Positions 27,034-35,908 of a stretch of DNA of 64,000 nt are shown piece by piece. This DNA comes from Nesterenkonia ebinurensis (GTDB lineage Bacteria > Actinomycetota > Actinomycetes > Actinomycetales > Micrococcaceae): the NCBI RefSeq assembly GCF_008711175.1, contig NZ_VWNF01000041.1, positions 186,001 through 250,000 of the forward strand. The letters are read 5' to 3'. Within the stretch, counting starts at the first letter, position 1, and every line of letters starts with the position of its first letter. The notes beneath the pieces were generated by a model. That model ran no database searches. It was not told the DNA's origin and saw nothing but the letters and a program-made list of their open reading frames with translations. Both the position numbers and the translations under genes were made by a program.

Positions 27034-27049
27034 TGTGATACGCATCACC
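27034..27049. promoter_or_regulatory. CRP/GlxR-like site between marR and the acyl-CoA dehydrogenase
   Basis: TGTGA-TACGCA-TCACC matches the CRP/GlxR consensus TGTGA-N6-TCACA with one mismatch. A TATACT hexamer follows about 7 bp downstream and TAGGAG precedes the plus-strand gene. Binding is inferred from pattern only. Confidence 0.5.
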
Positions 27050-27101
27050 TACTATATACTTGGAAGTCCTACAGTTGGTCTACCTATAGGAGCTTGCAGC
27101 A

Positions 27102-28298
27102 ATGCCGCTGACTCAGCAGTCCCCACGCGCAGCCGCCACCACACCCCCAGCGACGGCTGTCACCTTTCTGGACCTGGCCCGTCACCTGGAGCCGGCCGAG
27201 TGCGAGCGTCTCGAGCGCATTGACCAACAGCTGCAGGCCACACTGCGGCCAGCAAGCATTGAGCCCTGGAACCAGGAGGAGTTCCCCCAGAAGCTGCTTC
27301 CGGGTCTGGGCGCACTGGGTCTGGGCGAGACCTTCGCCGACGGCTCCTCCCATCTCTTCCAAGGGCTGGCCAGCGCCGCAGTGGCCCGGGCCGATATCTC
27401 CATCTCGGCACTGCTGGGGATTCATAACGAGCTGATTCTGGGCACCATCGCCACCCTGGGCTCTGCAGAGCAGAAGCAGACCTGGCTGCCACGGCTGCGC
27501 AGCCTCGAATCACTGGGCGCCTTCTGCCTCACTGAGCCCGAGCACGGATCCGATATTGCCGGGGGCCTGGCCACCACGGCCCGCAGAACAGCTCAGGGCT
27601 GGCATATCGCCGGTGCTAAGCGCTGGATCGGCGTGGGCACTATTGCTGATATCGCCATCGTGTGGGCCCGAGACACCGCCGATCAGCAGATCAAAGGCTT
27701 CCTGGTGCCTACTGACGCCCCGGGCTACTCCGCACAGAAAATCAGCAATAAGACCGGCTTGAGGATCATGCAGAATGCTGATGTGCAGCTGGATGTCACC
27801 ATCCCTGCCAATGCTCAGCTGCCAGGGGCGTCGTCGTTCTCAGCAACCAATGAGCTGCTGATGTCCTCCCGCGCCTGGGTGGGCTGGCAGGCGGTGGGTG
27901 CCCAGCAGGCGCTGCTGGATGTGATGAGCGCCTATGCCGGCCAGCGCGAACAGTTCGGCCGACCCATCGACTCCTTCCAGCTGATCCAGGCAAAACTGGC
28001 AGAGGTCGCAGGCAACCTCACCGCCTCGGCCGCGATGATGGCCGATACTGCTGACCTGCAGGCCCGCGGCGAGCTGACTATGATGCGGGCCTCAATGGCC
28101 AAGGCCACCCTGACCCGACTGGCCCGCTCCTCGGCAGCCATCGCCCGTGAGAGCCTCGGTGGCAACGGCCTGGTCAGCGACTTTGAGGCGGCCAAGATCG
28201 CCGGGGATGTTGAGGCGATCTACACCTATGAGGGCAGCTACCACATCAACTCCCTCATTGTGGGCCGAGCACTCACCGGCGTCTCTGCCTTCATCTGA
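27102..28298 (+). CDS. Acyl-CoA dehydrogenase (glutaryl-CoA dehydrogenase-like)
   Basis: A 398-residue flavoprotein. FAD/substrate blocks: ADISISALLGIHNELILGTI, GAFCLTEPEHGSDIAGG, RAWVGWQAVGAQQALLD. The C-terminal AIYTYEGSYHINSLIVGRALTG pattern carries the catalytic Glu in the YEGTxDI position, as in glutaryl-CoA and short-chain acyl-CoA dehydrogenases. Start ATG follows TAGGAG by about 11 bp. Divergent from marR and between BCAA and phenylacetate genes; isobutyryl-, 2-methylbutyryl- or glutaryl-CoA are all candidate substrates. Confidence 0.9.
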   Translation: MPLTQQSPRAAATTPPATAVTFLDLARHLEPAECERLERIDQQLQATLRPASIEPWNQEEFPQKLLPGLGALGLGETFADGSSHLFQGLASAAVARADISISALLGIHNELILGTIATLGSAEQKQTWLPRLRSLESLGAFCLTEPEHGSDIAGGLATTARRTAQGWHIAGAKRWIGVGTIADIAIVWARDTADQQIKGFLVPTDAPGYSAQKISNKTGLRIMQNADVQLDVTIPANAQLPGASSFSATNELLMSSRAWVGWQAVGAQQALLDVMSAYAGQREQFGRPIDSFQLIQAKLAEVAGNLTASAAMMADTADLQARGELTMMRASMAKATLTRLARSSAAIARESLGGNGLVSDFEAAKIAGDVEAIYTYEGSYHINSLIVGRALTGVSAFI

Positions 28299-28346
28299 GC
28301 CGCCCAGCCCAGCGCACCCTGAACTGTGCACTGGGACACCTCACCC

Positions 28347-28362
28347 TGTGCTTGACATCACA
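28347..28362. promoter_or_regulatory. CRP/GlxR-like site upstream of paaI
   Basis: TGTGC-TTGACA-TCACA matches TGTGA-N6-TCACA with one mismatch and lies 22 bp upstream of the PaaR operator. The TTGACA inside could also serve as a -35 element. Inferred from pattern. Confidence 0.55.
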
Positions 28363-28384
28363 GGTGCCTGATGCTTATGTTGAC

Positions 28385-28406
28385 TTACTGACCGATTGGT
28401 CTGTAA
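28385..28406. promoter_or_regulatory. PaaR operator, paaI-paaK-paaR promoter
   Basis: Inverted repeat TTACTGACC-GATT-GGTCTGTAA, 25 bp before the paaI start. It shares its sequence with three other sites in this window (31003, 39011, 45171), all upstream of phenylacetate-related units. The TetR-family regulator encoded at the end of this operon is the obvious binder, implying autoregulation. Confidence 0.82.
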
Positions 28407-28431
28407 TTGCTGTTTGCGCCCCAGGAGCACC

Positions 28432-28908
28432 ATGACTGATACCAGCACCACCGCCGAAACCACCTATGAGGGCGTGTCGATGCCACCGGGCGGCCCGCAC
28501 CACAAAATGCTGGAGACTGACCGGTGTACCGCCTGGCTGGGCGCGGAGGTGCTGCTGGCCGATCCGGGCCACGCCAAACTGCGGATGACCGTGCGCCGGG
28601 AGATGACTAACGGCTTCGACATTGTGCACGGCGGGATGGTCTTCACCCTGGCCGACACCGCCTTCGCTATGGCCTGCAACCACCCGCAGGGTGAAGAGGG
28701 AACCATCACCGTGGCCTCCGGGGTGGACATCAACTTCATGAAGACCGCCTGGCTGGGCGATGAGCTCATCGCTGAGGCCAAACCGGTGGCCCAGGCCGGG
28801 CGCAGCGGCGTCTATGACATCGCCGTGACCCGGGGTGAAGACCTCATCGCCGTGTTCCGCGGACGCTCCCGCACTATCCCGTTCAACCCAGAGAAGGTGA
28901 TCCGCTGA
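28432..28908 (+). CDS. paaI: Hydroxyphenylacetyl-CoA thioesterase (hotdog fold)
   Basis: 158 residues with the PaaI pattern MTNGFDIVHGGMVFTLADTAFAMACN, including the catalytic Asp region, and GVDINFMKTAWLGDELIAEA. It hydrolyses dead-end (hydroxy)phenylacetyl-CoA intermediates, recycling CoA. ATG at 28432 follows AGGAG. Its stop overlaps the paaK start, so the genes are translationally coupled. Confidence 0.94.
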   Translation: MTDTSTTAETTYEGVSMPPGGPHHKMLETDRCTAWLGAEVLLADPGHAKLRMTVRREMTNGFDIVHGGMVFTLADTAFAMACNHPQGEEGTITVASGVDINFMKTAWLGDELIAEAKPVAQAGRSGVYDIAVTRGEDLIAVFRGRSRTIPFNPEKVIR

Positions 28909-30293
28909 TGAGCATCGCCCCCTCCCCCGCCGGACCTGACACTGAGTACGACGACGCCAACGCCGTGGCAGCCGCCTTCGCCACTACTGCCGCCGCTCCC
29001 ACACCAGGCAGTAAGCCTGATGCCGAAGAGCTGTTCACCCGCGAACAGATCGAGGAGCTTCAGCTGACCCGCCTGCAGGCTACGGTGCGGCATGCCTACG
29101 AGAACATCGCCGCCTACCGGGAGCTCTACGACGCCCACGGGGTGCACCCGGAGGACCTGCAGACCCTGGAGGATCTGGCGAGGTTCCCCTTCACCGACAA
29201 GGAGTTCCTGCGCAGCGCCTACCCCTTCAAGTCCTTCGCGGTGCCGATGGACCAGGTGCGGCGCATCCATGCTTCATCAGGCACCACCGGCCGGCCCACC
29301 GTTGTGGGCTACACCGAGGGTGATATTGACCGCTGGGCCACCCTGCTGGCCCGCTGCCTGCGCTTCTCAGGGGCCAAGCCCGGCGACATTGTGCATAATG
29401 CCTACGGCTACGGCCTGTTCACCGGCGGACTGGGCGCCCACTACGGCATCGAGAAGCTCGGCGCCACGGTGATCCCGATGTCCGGCGGGCAGACTGAGAA
29501 GCAGATCCAGCTCATCCAGGACTTCCGGCCGCGGGTGATCCTGTGCACGCCCACCTATCTGCTGGCCCTTGCTGATGCGTTCCGGCACAAGGGCCTGGAT
29601 CCCCGGAAGACCTCCTTGGAGGTGGGGGTCTTCGGCGCCGAGCCCTGGACTGAGGAGATGCGCCATGAGATCGAGAAGGCCTTCAACATCACCGCCTGCG
29701 ATATCTACGGCCTCTCTGAAGTGATGGGCCCAGGCGTGGCCGGGGAGTCCGCGGAGCACAAGGACGGCTCCACCATCTGGGAGGACCATTTCCGCCCGGA
29801 GATCATCGACCCGATGACCGAGGAGGTACTGCCTCTGGGTCAGCACGGTGAGCTGGTGTTCACCACACTAACCAAGGAGGCGCTGCCGATCATCCGCTAC
29901 CGCACCCATGACCTCACCCGGCTGCTGCCCGGTACCGACCGCCCGGGTCACCGCCGGATGGGCCGGATCACTGGGCGCAGCGATGACATGATCATTCTGC
30001 GCGGGGTCAACCTCTTCCCCACTCAGATCGAGGAGATCGCGTTGAGCATTCAGGGGCTTTCTCCACACTTCCAGCTGGAGCTGACCCAGCCTCAGCATAT
30101 GGACCAGATGACGGTGCATATTGAGCGCCGCCCGGAGGCCACACCTGAGGCCGCCGAGGCCGCCGGGGCCGAGCTGGCCCGGCAGATCAAGGTCAAGATC
30201 GGTTCCAGTTGCCAGGTGCAGGTGGCCGAGCCGGAGACCCTGGCCCGCTCCTCGGGCAAGCTGCGCCGCATCTACGACAGACGCCCCCGCTGA
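28908..30293 (+). CDS. paaK: Phenylacetate-CoA ligase
   Basis: 461 residues, ANL-superfamily adenylating enzyme activating phenylacetate to phenylacetyl-CoA. P-loop SSGTTGRPTVVGYT, CTPTYLLALAD, IYGLSEVMGPGVA, GELVFTTLTKEALPIIRYRTHDL and the hinge GRSDDMIILRGVNLFP all match PaaK. About 25 extra N-terminal residues rich in Ala/Pro precede the usual start. Followed 39 bp later by the regulator gene. Confidence 0.96.
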   Translation: MSIAPSPAGPDTEYDDANAVAAAFATTAAAPTPGSKPDAEELFTREQIEELQLTRLQATVRHAYENIAAYRELYDAHGVHPEDLQTLEDLARFPFTDKEFLRSAYPFKSFAVPMDQVRRIHASSGTTGRPTVVGYTEGDIDRWATLLARCLRFSGAKPGDIVHNAYGYGLFTGGLGAHYGIEKLGATVIPMSGGQTEKQIQLIQDFRPRVILCTPTYLLALADAFRHKGLDPRKTSLEVGVFGAEPWTEEMRHEIEKAFNITACDIYGLSEVMGPGVAGESAEHKDGSTIWEDHFRPEIIDPMTEEVLPLGQHGELVFTTLTKEALPIIRYRTHDLTRLLPGTDRPGHRRMGRITGRSDDMIILRGVNLFPTQIEEIALSIQGLSPHFQLELTQPQHMDQMTVHIERRPEATPEAAEAAGAELARQIKVKIGSSCQVQVAEPETLARSSGKLRRIYDRRPR

Positions 30294-30332
30294 GCAGCTC
30301 CCTGAGACTGGGCTGAACGGTAGTCTGGGACA

Positions 30333-30962
30333 ATGCCGCCCACCACCGATCTCACCGCCGCTGAGTCCGACCGACAGTCCAGACGAGGACGCCCCGGGTA
30401 TCACCGGGACTCCCTGGTCAGGGTCTGCGTGGAGGTCTTCAACCGGCACGGCTACGAGGCCACCTCCATGGGGGTGCTGGCCCAGGAGCTGGGCATCTCC
30501 AAGTCCGCCATCTACCACCATGTGAAGTCCAAGGAAGATATCCTTGAGGCTGCGCTGAGCCACTCACTCACTGAGCTGGAACAGGTGGTGGCCGAGGCTG
30601 AGGCGCTGGAGGTGCCGGCGGTGATGGAGCTGGAGACCATCATCCGCGAGTCGGTCAATGTGCTCACCCGCTCGCTTCCCTATGTGACCCTGCTGCTGCG
30701 GCTGCGCGGGAACTCTGAGCTGGAGACTGCCGCACTGCGGCGCCGCCGTGAGATCACCCTACGGATTGCTGAGCTGATCCGGCAGGCCCAGCAGGACGGT
30801 GACCTGCGCAGCGACATTAACGCCCGCACCGCCTCCCGACTGGCCATGGGCATGGTGAACTCCATTGTCGACTGGTACCGCCCGGAGCGGGCGGATTCCG
30901 GGGCGCCGGTAGCTGATGCGGTGGTCACCCTGCTGCTGGAGGGGCTGCGCACCCCGCAGTGA
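30333..30962 (+). CDS. paaR: TetR-family regulator of phenylacetate catabolism
   Basis: 209 residues with an N-terminal TetR helix-turn-helix (RDSLVRVCVEVFNRHGYEAT then MGVLAQELGISKSAIYHHVKSKEDIL) and a helical ligand domain. Encoded after paaI-paaK and before paaA, it is the likely repressor at four palindromes of the form TTACTGACC-N4-GGTCAGTAA; phenylacetyl-CoA is the inducer of known PaaR proteins. No operator is seen in the 39-bp gap before it, so it should be expressed from the paaI promoter. Confidence 0.9.
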   Translation: MPPTTDLTAAESDRQSRRGRPGYHRDSLVRVCVEVFNRHGYEATSMGVLAQELGISKSAIYHHVKSKEDILEAALSHSLTELEQVVAEAEALEVPAVMELETIIRESVNVLTRSLPYVTLLLRLRGNSELETAALRRRREITLRIAELIRQAQQDGDLRSDINARTASRLAMGMVNSIVDWYRPERADSGAPVADAVVTLLLEGLRTPQ

Positions 30963-30977
30963 GGCCCACCGGAGTGT

Positions 30978-30993
30978 TGTGCATCACGTCACA
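30978..30993. promoter_or_regulatory. CRP/GlxR-like site upstream of paaA
   Basis: TGTGC-ATCACG-TCACA, one mismatch from the consensus, 10 bp upstream of the PaaR operator and about 60 bp from the paaA start. Suggests catabolite (cAMP) control of the epoxidase operon; inferred. Confidence 0.58.
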
Positions 30994-31002
30994 ACTGGTA
31001 TA

Positions 31003-31022
31003 TACTGAACGAACGGTCAGTA
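31003..31022. promoter_or_regulatory. PaaR operator overlapping the paaA promoter
   Basis: Near-palindrome TACTGAACG-AA-CGGTCAGTA lies 16 bp before paaA and overlaps a TATACT -10-like hexamer, a typical repressor position. Matches the other PaaR sites in this window. Confidence 0.84.
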
Positions 31023-31037
31023 ATTCAGGAGGTCATG

Positions 31038-32078
31038 ATGTCCACACAGTCACCCACGCTGCACCCCGTTGAAGAGACAGCCGCCACCGAGCAGATCTCT
31101 GAGGATGCCCGCGCCGCCGCCGATGAGGCCCGTGTGGGCTGGGAGCGGTTCGAGCAGCTCATCGCTGAGGATAAGCGCGTCGAACCCCGGGACTGGATGC
31201 CCGATAACTACCGCAAGACCCTGGTCCGTCAGGTCTCCCAGCACGCCCACTCCGAGATCATCGGCATGCAGCCGGAGGGCAACTGGATCACCCGGGCGCC
31301 GAGCCTGAAGCGCAAAGCCGTGCTGATGGCCAAGGTGCAGGATGAGGCTGGCCACGGGCTCTACCTCTACTCCGCCGCCGAGACCCTGGGCACCCCCCGT
31401 GATGAGCTCTACGAGCAGCTCTACACCGGCAAGGCCAAGTACTCCTCCATCTTCAACTACCCGGCCCGCACCTGGGCTGATATCGGGGCTATCGGCTGGC
31501 TTGTGGACGGTGCGGCGATCACTAATCAGGTGCCGCTGTGCCGGGCCAGCTACGGCCCCTATGGCCGGTCCATGGTCCGCATCTGCAAGGAGGAGTCCTT
31601 CCACCAGCGCCAGGGCTGGGAGATTCTCTACAGCCTCTCCCACGGCACCGAAGAGCAGAAGCAGATGGCCCAGAACGCAGTGGACCGTTTCTACGGACCG
31701 GCCCTGCAGATGTTCGGCCCCCCGGATGATGAGTCGCCGAACTCGAGGCAGTCCATGGCTTGGAATATCAAGCGGTTCTCCAATGACGAACTGCGCCAGC
31801 GGTTCGTGGACATGATTGTCCCCCAGGCTGAGGCACTGGGTCTGCGCCTACCGGACCCGGAGCTGAAGTGGAACGAGGAGCGCGGCCACTATGACTACGG
31901 TGATTTGGACTGGGACGAGTTCTTCAGCGTGGTCAAGGGCAACGGCCCGCTGAACCACCAGCGGCTGGCCCACTACCGGGCCGCCCGGGACAACGGAGCC
32001 TGGGTCCGTGAGGCAGCGGCCGCCTATGCCGCCAAGCAGCAGCAGACAGAGTACGACGCCGCCCTACTCGCCGCCTGA
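31038..32078 (+). CDS. paaA: 1,2-phenylacetyl-CoA epoxidase, catalytic subunit A
   Basis: 346 residues, ferritin-like di-iron oxygenase subunit that epoxidises the ring of phenylacetyl-CoA. Carboxylate/His ligand motifs are visible as [11 protein letters not shown] and [20 protein letters not shown] 5 bp before the second of two adjacent ATGs favours a start at 31038. First gene of paaABCDE-paaG under PaaR control. Confidence 0.97.
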   Translation: MSTQSPTLHPVEETAATEQISEDARAAADEARVGWERFEQLIAEDKRVEPRDWMPDNYRKTLVRQVSQHAHSEIIGMQPEGNWITRAPSLKRKAVLMAKVQDEAGHGLYLYSAAETLGTPRDELYEQLYTGKAKYSSIFNYPARTWADIGAIGWLVDGAAITNQVPLCRASYGPYGRSMVRICKEESFHQRQGWEILYSLSHGTEEQKQMAQNAVDRFYGPALQMFGPPDDESPNSRQSMAWNIKRFSNDELRQRFVDMIVPQAEALGLRLPDPELKWNEERGHYDYGDLDWDEFFSVVKGNGPLNHQRLAHYRAARDNGAWVREAAAAYAAKQQQTEYDAALLAA

Positions 32079-32130
32079 GCCCTGTTCTCCTCCGCTTCAC
32101 CTCACCCAAGACATGAAAGGCCTCTCCGGC

Positions 32131-32481
32131 ATGACTAAACCTGAGCAGAATGCAGAGCAGATCCCGGACGGCGGCGTGATCGCCACTGATCCGGCCGACC
32201 GCAGCCTGTGGCCGCTCTGGGAAGTCTTTGTCCGCTCCTCGCGGGGGCTCTCCCATGTGCATGCCGGTTCCCTGCACGCCCCGGACGCCTCCATGGCGCT
32301 GCGCAACGCCCGGGATCTCTACACCCGGCGCAATGAGGGAACCTCCATCTGGGTGGTGCCCACTGCAGAGATCGCAGCCTCCGACCCCGACTCCAAGGGT
32401 GGCTACTTCGAGTCCGCCCAGGGCAAGGCCTATCGGCACGCCACCTACTACACCCAGTCCGAGGGGGTGCCACACCTGTGA
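32131..32481 (+). CDS. paaB: 1,2-phenylacetyl-CoA epoxidase subunit B
   Basis: 116 residues. WPLWEVFVRSSRGLSHVHAGSLHAPD and ALRNARDLYTRRNEGTSIWVVP are family hallmarks. Structural subunit bridging PaaA-PaaC complexes. Start ATG at 32131 is chosen from family length; the longer frame upstream is Pro/Ser-rich and not conserved. Stop overlaps the GTG of paaC. Confidence 0.95.
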   Translation: MTKPEQNAEQIPDGGVIATDPADRSLWPLWEVFVRSSRGLSHVHAGSLHAPDASMALRNARDLYTRRNEGTSIWVVPTAEIAASDPDSKGGYFESAQGKAYRHATYYTQSEGVPHL

Positions 32482-33323
32482 ATGAGACCGCAGGATTCAC
32501 TGCCCAGGACTCCGCCACCAGGATCTCGGTGGGCGATGCCATCACCCCTGAGGATCTGCGATCCTCCGGGGCGGCCACCGATGAGGAGACAGCCCGCTAC
32601 GCCCTAATCCTGGGAGATGACTCACTGATGCTCGCCCAACGGTTGGGGCACTGGATCTCCCGGGCACCAGAGCTGGAGGAGGATATCGCCCTGGGCAATA
32701 TCGCCCTGGACCTGCTGGGCCATGCCCGGTTCTTCCTCACCTATGCCGGCACTGCCTGGGGCAAGACCGAAGATGACTTGGCTTATTTCCGTGACGAGGA
32801 TGAGTTCCGCTCCGCCCGACTGGTGGAGCAGGACAACGGCGACTTCGCCAAGACCATCGCCCGGCAGCTGATCTTCAGCTTCTACTCCCATGAGCTGTAC
32901 TCCCGACTGGTGGACTCCGCCGATGAGACCCTGGCCGCCGTGGCAGATAAGGCGCTCAAGGAGGTGGCCTACCACCAGGACCACTCCGCCCAGTGGCTGC
33001 TGCGCTTAGCCGGCGGCACCGAGGAGTCCCACCAACGCATGCAGGCAGGGCTGGAGGCGGTCTGGGCCTATGTGGACGAGCTGTTCTACGACGCCGAGCC
33101 CACACCCAAACTGGCTGAAGCCGGCATTGCTGTGCTGCCTTCAACCCTGCGGGAACCGGTGATGTCCCGGCTGACTCAGAGCATTGAGCAGGCTGGGCTG
33201 AGCATCCCTGAGGTCAAAGGCGCCTTCGGAGCTGACCGGTCCGGACGGTTCTCTGAGCAGCGCGGCTTCATCCTGGCTGAGATGCAGGTGCTGGCCCGCC
33301 AGCACCCCGGAGCCACCTGGTGA
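32478..33323 (+). CDS. paaC: 1,2-phenylacetyl-CoA epoxidase subunit C
   Basis: 281 residues, catalytically inactive ferritin-like partner of PaaA. Conserved blocks: LGDDSLMLAQRLGHWISRAPELEEDIALGNIALDLLGHAR in overlapping stretches, and FSFYSHELYSRLVDSAD, KEVAYHQDHSAQWLLRLAGG. GTG start overlapping the paaB stop (GTGA). Confidence 0.95.
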   Translation: MNETAGFTAQDSATRISVGDAITPEDLRSSGAATDEETARYALILGDDSLMLAQRLGHWISRAPELEEDIALGNIALDLLGHARFFLTYAGTAWGKTEDDLAYFRDEDEFRSARLVEQDNGDFAKTIARQLIFSFYSHELYSRLVDSADETLAAVADKALKEVAYHQDHSAQWLLRLAGGTEESHQRMQAGLEAVWAYVDELFYDAEPTPKLAEAGIAVLPSTLREPVMSRLTQSIEQAGLSIPEVKGAFGADRSGRFSEQRGFILAEMQVLARQHPGATW

Positions 33324-33871
33324 CAGCCGCCATGACCACTGCTGAAGACATCCGCCTCTCCCCGGACGGTGTGCGTCCAACAGAACCGCGCGATGCCGCA
33401 GTCTGGGACCTGGCCGCCCAGGTGAACGATCCGGAGATCCCAGTGCTCTCCATTGCTGATTTGGGCATCCTGCGGGCCGCTGCGGCAACTGGGGACGGAG
33501 GCGGCGTCGTACTGATCACCCCCACCTACTCCGGCTGCCCGGCCATGGACACCATCACCGAAGATGTCCGGACCGCCCTGCAGCAGGGCGGCTATGATCC
33601 TGTGCGAGTTCAGACGGTGCTCAAACCCGCCTGGACCACCGACTGGATGACCGATGAGGGTAAGACCAAACTGCGCGAGTACGGCATCACCCCGCCCAGC
33701 GGCACCGCCCCGGTGCGCAACGGCCCGGTCTCGGTGGGGCTGAGCGTGAAATGCCCGCGGTGTAATTCCCTAGACACCCGTGAGCTGGCCCGGTTCGGCT
33801 CCACTGCCTGCAAGGCGCTGTACCAGTGCCGGGCCTGCCTGGAACCCTTCGACTACTTCAAGGTGCTGTAA
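33320..33871 (+). CDS. paaD: Phenylacetate epoxidase maturation protein D
   Basis: 183 residues: MIP18/DUF59 domain (VNDPEIPVLSIADLGIL, TPTYSGCPAMDTI) and a C-terminal zinc-ribbon-like segment CPRCNSLDTRELARFGSTACK with CRAC. PaaD helps iron-sulfur or cofactor assembly for the epoxidase. GTG at 33320 overlaps the paaC stop; an ATG four codons later is an alternative. Confidence 0.95.
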   Translation: MTAAMTTAEDIRLSPDGVRPTEPRDAAVWDLAAQVNDPEIPVLSIADLGILRAAAATGDGGGVVLITPTYSGCPAMDTITEDVRTALQQGGYDPVRVQTVLKPAWTTDWMTDEGKTKLREYGITPPSGTAPVRNGPVSVGLSVKCPRCNSLDTRELARFGSTACKALYQCRACLEPFDYFKVL

Positions 33872-35049
33872 TGACCGTTGAGACCCCTGCCGCGGAAGCG
33901 GCTCCTGCGGCGCGCCGCCGCGCCACCTTCAACACCCTGCGGGTCAAGGATGTTCGCCGGCTGACCGCCGACTCCGTGGAGGTCACCTTCGAGGTGCCCA
34001 CGGAGTTGCAGGAAGACTTCGACTACGCCCCGGGTCAGTATGTAGCCCTGCGCACCCAGATCGAGGGCAAGGAAGTGCGGCGCTCCTACTCGATCTGCAC
34101 CGAACCGGTTGCCGGAGAGATCCGGGTGGCGATCAAGCGTGACATCGGCGGAGTGTTCTCCACCTGGGCCAATGAGGAGCTGATCCCGGGGGCAAGCCTG
34201 GAGGTGATGAACCCTTCCGGTGCGTTCGTCTCCAAGACCGCGATCACCTCGATGAATCGTCCGGAGGAGCTGGCTGAAGAAGCGGTGGCCCGCCGCACTG
34301 ATGCCCGACTGGTGGCCTTTGCCGCAGGCTCCGGCATCACCCCGATTATGGCGATCGCCCGCTCAGTGCTGCGCTCCTCCCCTGAGGCTACTTTTGAGCT
34401 GGTCTACGCTAACCGTTCGGCCGGCGAGGTAATGTTCGCTGAGGAGATCGGGGACCTGAAGGACCGTTATCCGGCCCGGTTCGCAGTCCACCATGTCCTC
34501 TCCCGCGAGCAGCGGCTGAACCCACTGCTGACCGGCCGGATCGACGCCGAGAAGCTCACTGCCCTGCTGGACTATGTGCTGCGCACGCAGGAGACCGACG
34601 AATGGTTCCTCTGTGGGCCCTTTGAGCTGGTCCAGCTGGTACGTGATGAGCTGGCTTCCCGGGGGGTGCCGGAGGAGAGGGTGCGCTTTGAGCTGTTCAG
34701 CACCGGGCGGCCCGACCAGCCTGCTGGCCAGCAGGGCCGCCGGGTGCAGACCGATCCGGGCGGGAAGACCATGGAGATCGAATTCACCTTGGACGGGCTG
34801 ACCGGCCAGGTGGCCTCTCCGGCTGCCTCCGGGGAGACCGTGCTCAACGCCGCCCTGCGCTCCCGCTCCGATGTGCCGTTCGCCTGCGCAGGCGGAGTGT
34901 GTGGCACCTGCCGGGCCAAAGTGGTCTCCGGAGACTTTGAGATGGAGGAGAACTACGCCCTGGAGAAGGACGAGGTGGAGCGCGGCTATGTGCTCACCTG
35001 TCAGACCAGACCCACCGGCGAGAAGCTCGTGGTGGACTACGACGCCTGA
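33871..35049 (+). CDS. paaE: Phenylacetyl-CoA epoxidase reductase subunit E
   Basis: 392 residues: FNR-type FAD/NADPH module (YAPGQYVALRT, RRSYSICTEP, GSGITPIMAIARSVL) followed by a plant-type 2Fe-2S ferredoxin domain with FACAGGVCGTCRAKV and the last Cys in VLTCQTRP. Delivers electrons from NADPH to the PaaAC di-iron centre. TAATG overlap with paaD. Confidence 0.96.
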   Translation: MTVETPAAEAAPAARRRATFNTLRVKDVRRLTADSVEVTFEVPTELQEDFDYAPGQYVALRTQIEGKEVRRSYSICTEPVAGEIRVAIKRDIGGVFSTWANEELIPGASLEVMNPSGAFVSKTAITSMNRPEELAEEAVARRTDARLVAFAAGSGITPIMAIARSVLRSSPEATFELVYANRSAGEVMFAEEIGDLKDRYPARFAVHHVLSREQRLNPLLTGRIDAEKLTALLDYVLRTQETDEWFLCGPFELVQLVRDELASRGVPEERVRFELFSTGRPDQPAGQQGRRVQTDPGGKTMEIEFTLDGLTGQVASPAASGETVLNAALRSRSDVPFACAGGVCGTCRAKVVSGDFEMEENYALEKDEVERGYVLTCQTRPTGEKLVVDYDA

Positions 35050-35093
35050 GCACTCTGGCCCCTGACCCCGACCCACCAACACGGAGGCAGCTG

Positions 35094-35864
35094 ATGATTG
35101 ATCTGACTATTGATGAGGGCTTGGCCGAGGTGGTGCTCAGCGCGCCAGAGAAGCTGAACTCGCTGGATGAGGCGGCCCTGGCGCAGCTGGAGGGCGCCTA
35201 CCAGGAGGCCGAGGCAGCCGGGGTCCGGGCCCTGCTGCTGCGCGGTGAGGGCCGCGGGTTCTGTGCAGGCCGGGACATCTCCGGGGTTATCCCAGCCGAC
35301 GACGACGTGCTGGGTTACCTGGGAGGGAAGGTCACTCCCCTGCTGCACCGGATGGCGCAGTTCCCGGCACCGACCTTCGCTGCGGTGCAGGGCGCCTGTC
35401 TGGGAGTGGGACTGGGGTTGGCGATCGCCACCGATGTGGTCTATGTGGCCGAGGACGCCAAGATCGGCTCCCCCTTCGCCTCCCTGGGCGCGACCCTGGA
35501 CTCCGGGGGCCATGCCCTGTTCGTGGAGCGACTGGGCGTCCACCGCACCCTGGACCTGATCTACACTGCGGAGCTGATCTCCGGGTCAGAAGCGGTGGCG
35601 GCCGGGCTGTTCTCCCGGGCTGTGCCTGCTGATGAGCTGGTGGAGTTCACCCGGGAGAAGGCGCAGAGGGCTGCCTCCGGCGCCACTCTGGCTTTCCGGG
35701 AGTCGAAGAAGCTGGTCGCCCAGATCCGCGATGAGCGGATCGGGCTGTGGGAGTCTCTGGACGCGGAGAACCGCGCCCAGGCCGCACTCTGCGCCACCGA
35801 GGACTACGCCGAGGGTTTCGCCGCCTTCCAGACCAAGCGCAGGCCCACCTTTAAAGGTCATTAG
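35094..35864 (+). CDS. paaG: 1,2-epoxyphenylacetyl-CoA isomerase (crotonase family)
   Basis: 256 residues. The crotonase oxyanion motifs are present (GFCAGRDISGV, GACLGVGLGLA). Both hydratase glutamates are absent, and an Asp sits in ATLDSGGHALF, the arrangement of PaaG isomerases, which form the oxepin-CoA. Last gene of the epoxidase operon. A diverged second copy of its last 100 bp lies at 36667-36768. Confidence 0.9.
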   Translation: MIDLTIDEGLAEVVLSAPEKLNSLDEAALAQLEGAYQEAEAAGVRALLLRGEGRGFCAGRDISGVIPADDDVLGYLGGKVTPLLHRMAQFPAPTFAAVQGACLGVGLGLAIATDVVYVAEDAKIGSPFASLGATLDSGGHALFVERLGVHRTLDLIYTAELISGSEAVAAGLFSRAVPADELVEFTREKAQRAASGATLAFRESKKLVAQIRDERIGLWESLDAENRAQAALCATEDYAEGFAAFQTKRRPTFKGH

Positions 35865-35908
35865 ACCTCCGGGAAGAGCCGTTGGACTCCTGAATTCCCG
35901 TGGATACC